This document shows, one piece after another, positions 17,411-25,946 of a DNA stretch of 64,000 nucleotides. The stretch spans positions 471,868 to 535,867 of the forward strand of contig NZ_JAPDHZ010000002.1 in assembly GCF_029525555.1 (NCBI RefSeq), given 5' to 3'. Source of the stretch: Cohnella ginsengisoli (GTDB lineage: Bacteria; Bacillota; Bacilli; Paenibacillales; Paenibacillaceae). Within the stretch, counting starts at the first letter, position 1; each line of letters begins with the position of its first letter. The notes beneath the pieces were generated by a model. The model made no database searches and was not told the DNA's origin. It saw only the letters and a list, made by a program, of their open reading frames with translations. The position numbers were made by a program, and so were the translations under genes.

Positions 17411-18082
17411 TCAGCCTTTCCGGCCGTAATCCGCTTTGACTTCCCCCCAGCGCTCCGTCTCCCATTTGAGCACTTTGTTCGGGTATGCGTTCATGCGGAG
17501 CCAGCTGAGCGCGCGGTCGACGAGCTCCCAGATCTCGGCAGTCGAGGCGTCCCGCGCCAGTGTCGTCTCGACTTCCTTTTGCCTAAGCCACTTCAGCGCC
17601 GTGCGCGAGTCGCTGTAAATCGTCTTCGCGCTCCCCTGCCGCTTCAGATAGGCAAGCGCATGCACGATCGCGAGAAATTCGCCCAAATTGTTCGTCCCCT
17701 TGGAGATCGGTCCCACCGAAAACAAAACGTCCCCGGTCCGCGTATCCACGCCCCTGTACTCGACCGGACCCGGATTGCCCCGCGTGCCGACGTCGACCGA
17801 GACGCTGTCGAAGTCGATCTCGCGCTCGGCCTGCTCCGGCGATAGCGGCAGCTTTTGCGCCGCTCCTGCGGATTTGGACGCGGAGGCTGACGACCCCTTC
17901 GCGCCGCCTTGTCCCCAATGCTTTTTCCAGCCTTCCCGGTAGGCCCGCTCCGCCTCTTGCTTGTTCGCGTATGATTTGTACTTCGCGTCCTTGCGTCCGG
18001 ATACTTGCGCCTGGCACGCCGGCCAAGAATCGTAGATGCCGGGCGCGCCGCCTTCCCAGACGACGTAATATTTGCCTGCCAT
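17411..18082 (-). CDS. rnhA: Ribonuclease H family protein with viroplasmin-type N-terminal domain
   Basis: 223 residues. The N-terminal hybrid-binding (caulimovirus viroplasmin-like) domain at 1-52 reads YYVVWEGGAPGIYDSWPACQ and YKSYANKQEAERAY; then an Ala/Ser/Gly linker; then an RNase H fold from about 88 with acidic residues in VSVDVGTRGNPG, NNLGEFLAIVHAL and IYSDSRTALKWL and a late YPNKVLKWETERWGE. It cleaves RNA in RNA-DNA hybrids. The first catalytic segment (DVGTRGNPG) is less usual than DGSxxGNPG, but the acidic residues are kept. Confidence 0.9.
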   Translation of the reverse strand: MAGKYYVVWEGGAPGIYDSWPACQAQVSGRKDAKYKSYANKQEAERAYREGWKKHWGQGGAKGSSASASKSAGAAQKLPLSPEQAEREIDFDSVSVDVGTRGNPGPVEYRGVDTRTGDVLFSVGPISKGTNNLGEFLAIVHALAYLKRQGSAKTIYSDSRTALKWLRQKEVETTLARDASTAEIWELVDRALSWLRMNAYPNKVLKWETERWGEVKADYGRKG

Positions 18083-18304
18083 GTCCTTTTTCCTCCATGC
18101 AGCCTGCGCGCCGAGCGCGCGGCCCCGCGTTCAAGCTTTGATTTTAACATAATAGCCGCGCAAATAAATCCTTGCCGCCCGGCCCGATGTGAAAAACGGC
18201 CACAAGCAAGGATCGCGCGCCCGTCGCGTCACTCGGTTGATCGGCAGTCGTTAGCATGAGACAATCTTAGATCAAGAGGTGTTTTATTAGAAGGAGGATT
18301 TAGG

Positions 18305-19282
18305 GTGCAATATCGTTCATTAGGTCAAAGCGGGCTTCAAGTATCGGCGATCGGACTCGGCACGAACGCGTTCGGAAAACGGTCCGACCGGGAGACGTCG
18401 ATCCGGATCGTTCATGAGGCGCTGGACAGCGGCATCAATATGCTGGACACGGCCAACATCTATGCGGGGACGCAGTCGGAGACGATCATCGGGGAGGCGC
18501 TGGCGGGAAGGCGTCACGAAGCGGTATTGGCCACCAAGGCGGGGCTGCCGATGGGCCAAGGCCCGAACGACAGAGGCTCGTCCCGCTTCCATCTTCAACG
18601 GGAGCTGGAGGGCAGCCTGAGGAGGCTGAAGACGGATTACGTGGATCTATACCAGATCCATACGTTCGATCCGGCGACGCCGCTGGAGGAGACGCTGCGA
18701 ACGCTGGACGACTTGATCGCGGCAGGCAAGGTGCGTTATATCGGCGCGTCCAATTATGCAGCCTGGGAGCTCATGAAGGCGCTCGGCGTCAGCGAGCGGC
18801 GCGGGTTCGAGCGCTTCGTCTGCACGCAGGCCAGCTATTCGCTCGCCGATCGCACGCCCGAGACCGAGCTCATCCCGCTATGCCTCGACCAAGGCGTCGG
18901 GCTCATCCCGTACTTCCCGCTCGCGGGCGGCATTCTGACCGGCAAATACGGCGCATACGGCGATGCGGCGCCGGAAGGTTCGCGCGCGGACACGGATCCT
19001 TCGTTCCGCCGGTTCCTCGGCGGACGGGCGGACGAGCTCGGCCGGCAGGTCGCCGCGCTGGCTGGCGAGCTCGGCGTACAGCCGGCGGCGCTCGCGATCG
19101 CCTGGCTGCTCGCCCGCCCCGCCGTCGCCACGGTCATCGCCGGCGCGACCCGGCCCGAGCAGCTTCGCGCCAACCTGGAGGCGGATGCCCTTCGCCTGAC
19201 AGAGGAGACGCTTGACAGGCTGGACCGGATCAGCGACGATTTCCGGCATGGCAGCCCGTTCGCCGTATATCGCTTGTCATAA
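18305..19282 (+). CDS. Aldo/keto reductase (Kv-beta/YghZ type)
   Basis: 325-residue NADPH-dependent oxidoreductase. Typical opening MQYRSLGQSGLQVSAIGLGT, Asp in NMLDTANIY with the catalytic Tyr, Lys in VLATKAG and His in YQIHTFDP. GTG start at 18305 preceded by AAGGAGG at 7 nt. Its 3' side is occupied by the palindromic element at 19311-19496. Substrate unknown. Confidence 0.9.
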   Translation: MQYRSLGQSGLQVSAIGLGTNAFGKRSDRETSIRIVHEALDSGINMLDTANIYAGTQSETIIGEALAGRRHEAVLATKAGLPMGQGPNDRGSSRFHLQRELEGSLRRLKTDYVDLYQIHTFDPATPLEETLRTLDDLIAAGKVRYIGASNYAAWELMKALGVSERRGFERFVCTQASYSLADRTPETELIPLCLDQGVGLIPYFPLAGGILTGKYGAYGDAAPEGSRADTDPSFRRFLGGRADELGRQVAALAGELGVQPAALAIAWLLARPAVATVIAGATRPEQLRANLEADALRLTEETLDRLDRISDDFRHGSPFAVYRLS

Positions 19283-19310
19283 ACTTGCAAACCCAGCTAC
19301 CGCGGCCGCG

Positions 19311-19496
19311 TATCGCGCAAATGTGCAGGAAAGTCAGCCGATGGCGATTTTTCAAGGGAATATCGCGCAAAAATGCATCATCCGTCGTCGATTATAGCGA
19401 AAAACGGCCACTGACGAACATGGATGATGCACATTGGCACGATAGACGAGCACTTCCCACTAGCATCCCAGCTTAATGATGTACTTTTGCGCGATA
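19311..19496. repeat. Dispersed palindromic element, copy B (two direct + two inverted 17-mers)
   Basis: TATCGCGCAAATGTGCA at 19311-19327 and TATCGCGCAAAAATGCA at 19361-19377; inverted TGCACATTGGCACGATA at 19428-19444 and TGTACTTTTGCGCGATA at 19480-19496. Spacings 50, 67 and 52 nt are nearly identical to copy A at 4937-5121. The inner pair is extended by TCATCC / GGATGA, so a 23-bp imperfect stem is possible. It lies between convergent genes (aldo/keto reductase and gpmA). Confidence 0.75.
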
Positions 19497-19525
19497 CGGA
19501 CACGATTGCTCGTTAAAATAGTCGA

Positions 19526-20308
19526 TTATGTCCCTTCGTGATGCCCCTCGCCCTTCGCCGGCATATCCTGCGCAGGATCGGGCGAGATTTTGTGCGGGAT
19601 CTCGCCGGGCGGCAGCGGTCCGTCTTCGCCAAGATAGTAATGCCGGACGGGCTTCATATCGTCGCCGAACTCGTAGACGAGCGGTATCGCCGTCGGAATG
19701 TTGAGGTTGACGACGCCGTCCTCGGGCAGATCGTCCAGGTACCGGATCAGCGCCCGCAGCGTGTTGCCGTGCGCGCAGAGCAGCAGCTTGCGCCCCGCCG
19801 ACAGCTGGGGCAAGATTTTTTTCTCCCAATAGACGAGCACGCGGTCCGCCGTGTCGTCCAGATTTTCCGTCAGCGGAACGTCGCCGTCGATGTCTTTATA
19901 ACGGGGATCGTCGCCCGCATACCTTTCGTCGTCCCGCTCGAGCGCAGGCGGGCGCTCGCTCACGGACCTGCGCCAGAGCAGCACCTGGTCGGCGCCGTAG
20001 CGCGCCGCCGTCTCCGCTTTGTTGAGGCCCTGCAGCGCGCCGTAATGCCGTTCGTTGAGCCGCCAGCTCTTGGAGACCGGGATCCAGAGCTGGTCGAGCT
20101 CGTCCAGAATGATGCCCATCGTCCGAATCGCCCGCGTCAGCACCGACGAGAAGGCGGCGTCAAAGGCGAATCCGTTCGCGCGCAGCACCTGTCCCGCCCG
20201 CCGGGCTTCCTTGAGCCCCTGTTCGGACAGATCCGAATCGGTCCAGCCCGTGAACCGGTTTTCCAGGTTGTATTCGCTCTGACCGTGCCTCACGAATACG
20301 ATCTTCAT
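19526..20308 (-). CDS. gpmA: 2,3-bisphosphoglycerate-dependent phosphoglycerate mutase
   Basis: 260 residues. Phosphoacceptor His8 in [37 protein letters not shown], and the second His in [17 protein letters not shown]. It interconverts 3- and 2-phosphoglycerate in glycolysis. The ATG at 20308 follows GGAGGG. The reading frame extends 51 codons upstream but that part is not homologous and lacks a ribosome site. The last about 25 residues (rich in Pro and Asp) are longer than usual. Confidence 0.93.
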   Translation of the reverse strand: MKIVFVRHGQSEYNLENRFTGWTDSDLSEQGLKEARRAGQVLRANGFAFDAAFSSVLTRAIRTMGIILDELDQLWIPVSKSWRLNERHYGALQGLNKAETAARYGADQVLLWRRSVSERPPALERDDERYAGDDPRYKDIDGDVPLTENLDDTADRVLVYWEKKILPQLSAGRKLLLCAHGNTLRALIRYLDDLPEDGVVNLNIPTAIPLVYEFGDDMKPVRHYYLGEDGPLPPGEIPHKISPDPAQDMPAKGEGHHEGT

Positions 20309-20549
20309 CCCATTCCCTCCGTTTCCACTCGCTTCTCGTATTATAACCGCAATCCTTCGACGAGGACATTCGCCCAGGGTATTCAAATCGAACCGGAGCA
20401 TGTATAATGAACCGGACGACAATCGGCCCCGGCTTTTCCGAGAGAGGAAAGCCCCATACAAACGACATTTTAGAACGGAATAGACCGCGATCGGTACGGC
20501 ACCGCATTAACGATCCCGGCGCATTCGTTCAACTTCGAGAGGAGTTTTT

Positions 20550-22006
20550 TTGTTGTTGCAAAAATTGAAAAGCAACTGGTTCTTCAACGCGCGCAGAGAC
20601 ATTCTGTCCGGGTTGACGGTCGCTTTTGCGCTCATACCGGAAGCGATCGCCTTCTCGATCTTGGCCGGCGTCGACCCGATGGTCGGCTTGTACGCCTCCT
20701 TCTGCATCGCCGTGACGATCTCGATCGTCGGCGGCCGTCCCGGCATGATCTCCGCCGCGACCGGCGCTATGGCTTCCCTTATGGGGCCGATCGTCGCCAA
20801 GTACGGCATCGAATATATTTATGCCGCCGCGCTGCTGACCGGCGCCATCCAATTCATCATGGGACTTTTGCGGTTCGGGCGGTTCATCACCTTTATCCCC
20901 CATTCCGTCGTGACCGGCTTCGTCAACGCGCTGGCGATCATCATCTTCGTGGCGCAGCTGCCGAACTTCGAAGGCGCGAACTGGCAGATGTACGCGATGG
21001 TGGCGTGTACGCTCGCGATCATTTACTTGTTCCCGCTGCTGACCAAAGCCGTGCCTTCCGCCCTCGTCGCCATCATCGTCATGACGATCGTGTCGGTCAG
21101 CCTCGGCCTCGATCTGCGGACGGTCGGCGACATGGGGCCGATCACGCAGAAGCTGCCGCTCTTTCATTTCCCGGACATCGACTTCACCTTCGCGGCGATC
21201 TGGCGCATCGTGCCGATCTCGCTCGCGCTCGCGGTCGTCGGCTTGACCGAATCGCTCATGACCGCGACGATCGTCGACGAGTTGACGGAGACGAAGAGCG
21301 ACAAAAACCGCGAGGTTCGCGGACAAGGGATCGCGAACGTCGTCTCCGGCTTGTTCGGCGGCATGGCCGGCTGCGCCATGATCGGACAGACGGTCATCAA
21401 CGTCAAATCCGGCGGTCGTTCGCGGCTCTCGACGTTCGTGGCGGGCGTATTCCTGCTGTTTTTGATCCTCGTTCTGGGCGACGTCGTCCGCGAGATTCCG
21501 ATGGCCGCGCTCGTCGGCGTCATGATCATGGTGTCGATCGGCACTTTCGACTGGCGATCGCTGACGACACTAGCCAAGATTCCGCGCAGCGACGCCCTGA
21601 TCATGGTCGTGACCGTCGGCATCGTCGTCGCCACGTCCAATCTCGCGTTTGGCGTACTCGCGGGCGTCGTGCTCAGCGCCGTCTATTTCGGATGGCGCTC
21701 CGCCCAGATCAAAGCGCATACGGATTCGGACTCGGACGGTCGCAAAGTATACCGGATCGCAGGCCAACTCTTCTTCGGCACGTGAACCACTTCGTGAACT
21801 TGTTTGATTACAAGGCAGATCCTTTGAAGATCACGATTGATTTCTCGGCCTCTCACGTTTGGGATCACTCAGCCGTCACGGCGATCGCGAAGGCGGTCGA
21901 CAAGTACGAGCAGAACGGCAAAACGGTGCTGATCGTCGGATTGAACGAAGACAGCCGCCGGCTGCTGGAGCGCTCGGGACTATCCGGCGCGACGCGCGCG
22001 AGCTAG
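20550..22006 (+). CDS. SulP-family anion transporter with STAS domain, frame broken before STAS
   Basis: About 485 residues: N-terminal SulP motif [25 protein letters not shown], about ten to twelve membrane segments, then a cytoplasmic STAS domain (VTIDFS-like block [19 protein letters not shown]). The transporter frame ends at TGA 21783-21785 right after LFFGT, and the next frame continues [15 protein letters not shown], which in homologues is contiguous (FFGSVNHFV). One base is missing near 21780 (ACG-TGA probably ACC-GTG). A GTG at 21782 overlapping the stop could in principle start a separate STAS protein. Start TTG at 20550 or 20553 after GAGAGGAG. Likely imports sulfate or bicarbonate; substrate not determinable. 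Confidence 0.85.
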
Positions 22007-22050
22007 CGTCGATGCCGCTGCCCATTCCAATCGCGCCCGAACGCAAAAAC

Positions 22051-22073
22051 ACCGCCAGAGGGCGGTCTTTTTT
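22051..22073 (+). terminator. Terminator of the SulP gene
   Basis: ACCGCC AGAG GGCGGT stem-loop followed by C and six T. Confidence 0.85.
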
Positions 22074-22223
22074 GCTTCATCCGGTATTTCTCCGGGAGGG
22101 AAAGGCTTGCGCGAGAAAAAGCATATAGTCATAGCCGCCCGCTTTGGAATCGGTCCTAGGCAGCTGCGATATGCCCAAATCATACCGGTCGGGCGGAAGC
22201 ATCGATAGGGGAGCCGGACAACG

Positions 22224-22252
22224 AAAAAAGCGCCGGTCTCGGCCGACGCTTT
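22224..22252 (-). terminator. Terminator of the Gfo/Idh gene
   Basis: Minus-strand stem AAAGCG-CGG / CCG-CGCTTT with six T. It lies 23 nt past the stop codon of the 22275-23267 gene. The 150 nt between this and the SulP terminator contain nothing I can name. Confidence 0.75.
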
Positions 22253-22274
22253 CACCATTACCGCTCAATGCCCA

Positions 22275-23267
22275 TCAAATTAGCGAATCCGCCGGATAGA
22301 CGATGCCGATCTGCCGCCTCGCCTCGTCCATGACGTCGAGGACCACGGCCATCCGCTCGTGCGTATTGATCTCGGATTCCGTCCTGCCCTCCCGAACGAG
22401 GTTCACGAATTCCTGCAGCTCGTATAACATCGTATGCTCGGATTGCGGCGCGGACAGCTCCTCTTCGCGGCCGTCCCGGTAACGGATGCGTACGCGCTCC
22501 GGCTGGCTGATCTGATCGATCAGGATGCTTCCCTCTTCCCCCTGGATCTCGCTCGGCGCGTACGAATTGGTGATTTTGGAGTACATCGCCACCGCCTCCA
22601 TGTCGGCGTACCGCAGCAGCAGGCTGCCCTCGCCGTCGGCGCCGGATTCAAGCATCACGCCGCTAGCTTTAACGGCCAACGGCTTGCCGAACCAGTAGAT
22701 CGCCGGGTACAGGCAGTAGATGCCCAGATCCATCAAGGCTCCGTTCGACAACGACGGATTAAACGCGTTCAGCACCGTTCCCGCGCGGTAGGCGTCATAG
22801 CGCGAAGAGTATTGCCCGTAGTTGCCGACATATCGCCGCACCTTGCCGATCGAAGGCAGCGCCCGCCCGATGGCCTTGAAGCTCGGCATAAACGTCGGCT
22901 TCATCGCCTCCATGAGCAGCACGCCGTGCTTGCGCGCTTCCTCGATCATACGCCGGGCTTCCGCGCCGTTCGAAGCGACCGGCTTTTCGCAGAGCACGTG
23001 GATGCCGCGACGCATGAAAAGCATCGATTGCTCCGCATGAAAGACGTTCGGCGTCGCGATGTAGACGGCATCGATCAAGCCGCTTGCCGCCATCGCCTCC
23101 ATATCGTCGAAAGCATGCGGGATGCCGTGCTTCGCGGCATAAGCCTCCGCGCGTTCCAGCGAGCGCGAGCAGACCGCCGCCGCTTCGAAGCCTTCAGCTT
23201 CCTTCGCCGCCGAGAGCAGCCTATCCGTGATCCAATTCGTGCCGACCAGTCCGAATCTTACCGTCAT
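22275..23267 (-). CDS. Gfo/Idh/MocA family oxidoreductase
   Basis: 330 residues: Rossmann N-terminus (FGLVGTNWITDRLLSAA, a variant of the usual GxGxxA), the family EKP motif in HVLCEKPVASNGAEARRM, and the C-terminal alpha/beta substrate domain with NPSLSNGALMDLGIYCLYPAIYWFGKP. NAD(P)-dependent oxidation or reduction of a sugar or cyclitol; substrate unknown. The GALMDLGIYC block is typical of the dihydrodiol dehydrogenase-like branch. Single gene, followed by its own terminator. Confidence 0.9.
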   Translation of the reverse strand: MTVRFGLVGTNWITDRLLSAAKEAEGFEAAAVCSRSLERAEAYAAKHGIPHAFDDMEAMAASGLIDAVYIATPNVFHAEQSMLFMRRGIHVLCEKPVASNGAEARRMIEEARKHGVLLMEAMKPTFMPSFKAIGRALPSIGKVRRYVGNYGQYSSRYDAYRAGTVLNAFNPSLSNGALMDLGIYCLYPAIYWFGKPLAVKASGVMLESGADGEGSLLLRYADMEAVAMYSKITNSYAPSEIQGEEGSILIDQISQPERVRIRYRDGREEELSAPQSEHTMLYELQEFVNLVREGRTESEINTHERMAVVLDVMDEARRQIGIVYPADSLI

Positions 23268-23323
23268 GAGTATATGGCTCCTTGCGCAGTTGGTATAGGA
23301 TAACGGGTAACGTTCTAATTAGA

Positions 23324-24033
23324 TCACAAGCCTTCGCGGAAAAACAAGTTCCGGTACGCGTACTTCGAGCCGGCGGGCTTGAAATCGAGGGCGAGATAAC
23401 CGGGCGAGCCATCGACGGCGCGCAAATCGCCCGAGCGAACGCTGCGGCGCACAAGCGCGGATACGGCCCTTCGGTCGCCGCGCGCCATCGCGGACGCCAG
23501 CACGATGGCGTACCCCCGATCCGCCGCGAGCGCGCTGACAAAAGGCAGAAGCGCCGCCGCGACCGCCCGGTGCGCGCCTGGCACGAAGTAAAACTGGACG
23601 CTGCCCGGGGGGGAATCGTTATGCCCGTAGCGTATGCATCCTGCGTGCCCGGCGACGGAAAATCGATAAAATAGCCGATGCCGTTGGTTCCGATACCTTG
23701 TTCTAGCCGTCCGGCGAGCGGCGAGGCTTCCCGCAGCTGCCGCTTCATATCGTCTAACCGCAGCCCGACGACGCTGCGCGACCAGCGATACGCATACCGG
23801 CCGTTCGTGGCGACCGATCGGTAAAAGGGCAGCATGGCGCGCGCGGACAGCAGCAGCGCACGGGCTACGCCGCGAATCGCTTCCGTTTGATCGCCGCTCC
23901 GGCAGGCCCCTTCGCGCCGTCCGCCGCAGACCGACCCTCGCAGCAATAACGGGCGGCTCCGTCCATGCCTTCGCGCTTCGTTTCGCGCCTCAAGGCGGCT
24001 TCTGATTTCCCTTGCTTTCCTCGTGTCGATCAT
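23324..24033 (-). CDS. Uncharacterised protein, frameshifted
   Basis: About 236 residues. Start ATG 24033 (MIDTRKAREIRSRLEARNEA) after AGAGGAG. The first frame carries an Arg-rich N-terminus, LLSARAMLPFYRSVATNGRYAYRWSRSVVGLRLDDMKRQL in substance, and EQGIGTNGIGYFIDFPSPGTQ. It breaks at seven C (plus-strand G 23607-23613) and continues as PGSVQFYFVPGAHRAVAAAL through DFKPAGSKYAYRNLFFREGL. One added C (or two fewer) restores the frame. No membrane segment or motif that I recognise. It lies between Gfo/Idh and a divergent uracil-type permease gene. Confidence 0.65.
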
Positions 24034-24148
24034 CGCGAAGCTCCTCTCTTCCGCATGCGTGTCGTCCGTCTCCCGATAAGATATGAGGAACGCAGCGAAC
24101 GCGGAAGCGGGCGGTGCGCAGGCATTTCCGAAAATGTCGAAACTTCGC

Positions 24149-24177
24149 TTGTCAAAACGGAATGAACTGTATAGAAT
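24149..24177 (+). promoter_or_regulatory. Candidate sigma-A promoter of the uracil-type permease
   Basis: TTGTCA (24149-24154), 17-nt spacer, TAGAAT (24172-24177), 48 nt before the TTG start. No leader hairpin of the PyrR type was evident in this short leader. Confidence 0.5.
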
Positions 24178-24225
24178 CGACAAAGGATTTATACATATTC
24201 GCAGCATATTGGAGGTTAGCAACCA

Positions 24226-25524
24226 TTGACGAGGCATGAAATCGGCATTCACGAACGGCCTCCGCTGGGCCAAAGCCTCATGCTCAGCCTGCAGCATCTA
24301 TTCGCCATGTTCGGCTCCACGGTGCTCGTGCCGAATTTGCTCGGCGTAGACCCCGCCATCTGCTTATTGATGAACGGGATCGGCACGCTGCTGTACATTT
24401 TCATCTGCCAGGGAAAGATCCCCGCTTACCTCGGCTCCAGCTTTGCCTTTATCGCGCCGGCCGGCGCGGTCATCGGCACCTACGCCGATCACGGCGACGG
24501 CTATGCGGCGGCGCTCGGCGGATTCCTGGCGGCAGGCGTCGTCTTCGTGGTCGTCGCCCTGATCGTCCAGTTCGCCGGCACGAGCTGGATCGACGTCGTC
24601 TTCCCGCCCGCAGCGATGGGCGCGATCGTCGCCGTCATCGGCCTCGAGCTTATTCCCGTCGCAGCCGGCATGGCCGGCTGGATCCCGCAGTCGACGGACG
24701 GCCCCGATTGGTCGCCGGACGGCACCGTCATCGGCGTGAGCGTGTTCACGCTCCTCGTTACCGTCCTCGGCTCCGTGCTGTTTCGCGGCTTCATGAAGAT
24801 CATCCCGATCCTGTTCGGCATCGTCGCCGGCTACGTCCTGTCCGGGCTGGTCGGGCTGACCGATTTCGCCGGCGTGAAAAGCGCGGGCTGGCTGGCGTCG
24901 CCGACGTTTACCGCGCCTTCGTTCGAATGGTCGGCCGTCCTCACGATCGTGCCCGCCGCCCTCGTCGTCGTCGTCGAGCACATCGGCCACCTGATCGTCA
25001 ACGGCAACATCGTCGGCAAGGACCTGTCCAAGGACCCGGGCCTGAACCGCTCGATGCTCGGCAACGGTATCTCGACGATTCTGTCCGCCTTCGCCGGATC
25101 GACGCCCAATACGACCTACGGCGAAAATATCGGCGTGCTCGCCATTACGCGCGTCTACTCCACCTTCGTCATCGGCGGCGCCGCCGTCATCGCGATCGTG
25201 CTCTCCTTCTTCGGCAAGCTGTCCGCGCTCATCGCGGCAATTCCGCCTGCCGTCATGGGCGGCGTATCGCTCTTGCTGTTCGGGGTCATCGCCGCCTCGG
25301 GCCTGCGGATGCTCGTCGAATCGAAGGTCGACTACAGCAAGCCGGTCAATCTGTTCCTCACGACGATCGTGCTCGTTACCGGGCTGTCGGGCGTCAAGAT
25401 TACGGCCGGCGATTTCTCGCTGTCGGGCATGGCGCTCGCCACCGTCGTCGCGATCGCGATGAGCCTGCTGTTCAAGCTGTTCGAGTTGCTCGGCTGGTCG
25501 AACGAGAAGGAAGGCTCGCATTAG
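24226..25524 (+). CDS. uraA: Uracil/xanthine permease (NCS2 family)
   Basis: 432 residues, about fourteen membrane segments. Opening PPLGQSLMLSLQHLFAMFGSTVLVPNLLGVDP is typical of UraA/PyrP. The conserved VVEHIGHLIVNGNIVGKDLSKDPGL and STPNTTYGENIGVLAITRVYS contain the substrate-site Glu residues of NCS2 proton symporters. TTG start at 24226 after GGAGG. Uracil is the best guess; xanthine cannot be excluded. Monocistronic, ended by a perfect hairpin. Confidence 0.92.
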   Translation: MTRHEIGIHERPPLGQSLMLSLQHLFAMFGSTVLVPNLLGVDPAICLLMNGIGTLLYIFICQGKIPAYLGSSFAFIAPAGAVIGTYADHGDGYAAALGGFLAAGVVFVVVALIVQFAGTSWIDVVFPPAAMGAIVAVIGLELIPVAAGMAGWIPQSTDGPDWSPDGTVIGVSVFTLLVTVLGSVLFRGFMKIIPILFGIVAGYVLSGLVGLTDFAGVKSAGWLASPTFTAPSFEWSAVLTIVPAALVVVVEHIGHLIVNGNIVGKDLSKDPGLNRSMLGNGISTILSAFAGSTPNTTYGENIGVLAITRVYSTFVIGGAAVIAIVLSFFGKLSALIAAIPPAVMGGVSLLLFGVIAASGLRMLVESKVDYSKPVNLFLTTIVLVTGLSGVKITAGDFSLSGMALATVVAIAMSLLFKLFELLGWSNEKEGSH

Positions 25525-25538
25525 AACGAATCGCAAGT

Positions 25539-25579
25539 AAAAACGTCTCGCCGTCCTTTAAGGATCGCGAGACGTTTTT
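25539..25579. terminator. Bidirectional terminator after the uracil-type permease
   Basis: AAAAACGTCTCGC (25539-25551) and GCGAGACGTTTTT (25567-25579) form a perfect 13-bp stem, with A run and T run on the two sides. Convergent genes flank it. Confidence 0.85.
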
Positions 25580-25624
25580 ATTGGAGACGAATCAGAATGC
25601 AAGCTTTTGGCGGGTTTTCTGTAT

Positions 25625-25927
25625 TCAGGTCATGCCGAAGCGCGCCAACTGCTCCCATTGTCCCTCCAGCCGCAAAATCTCGGATTGCTTGTCGCCGATC
25701 AGGTCGAAGTGCGGGAAGGGTCTGCGCGCATGAATGTAAGCCGGGTTCAAGCCATGCCGTTCGCACCAGTCGGCCAGCTTGAGCAGGTCCGCGCAGCCTA
25801 CCTTCGTGATCGTCTTGACGCCGGGGAACCGGGGCTCGAACCAATAATGCGTTAAATAAGCGATCTCGCCTTCGGCCACCCTCCGCTTCCAGGCTTCGAG
25901 TTCTTCGCGTTTGACCCCGAACGCCAT
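25625..25927 (-). CDS. Small conserved protein, YneQ-like
   Basis: 100 residues: MAFGVKREELEAWKRRVAEGEIAYLTHYWFEPRFPG in substance, then TITKVGCADLLKLADWCERHGL and HFDLIGDKQSEILRLEG. It resembles Bacillus YneQ, a conserved soluble protein of unknown role. Ribosome site AGGAGG precedes the ATG. It starts 19 nt after the histidine kinase stop, so cotranscription is likely. Confidence 0.75.
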   Translation of the reverse strand: MAFGVKREELEAWKRRVAEGEIAYLTHYWFEPRFPGVKTITKVGCADLLKLADWCERHGLNPAYIHARRPFPHFDLIGDKQSEILRLEGQWEQLARFGMT

Positions 25928-25946
25928 GCTCCTTTTCCTCCTTCTT

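Noticed and set aside
21980..22258. 92-residue minus-strand ORF between SulP and Gfo/Idh
   Set aside because: It overlaps the SulP C-terminus and both terminators and has no family text.
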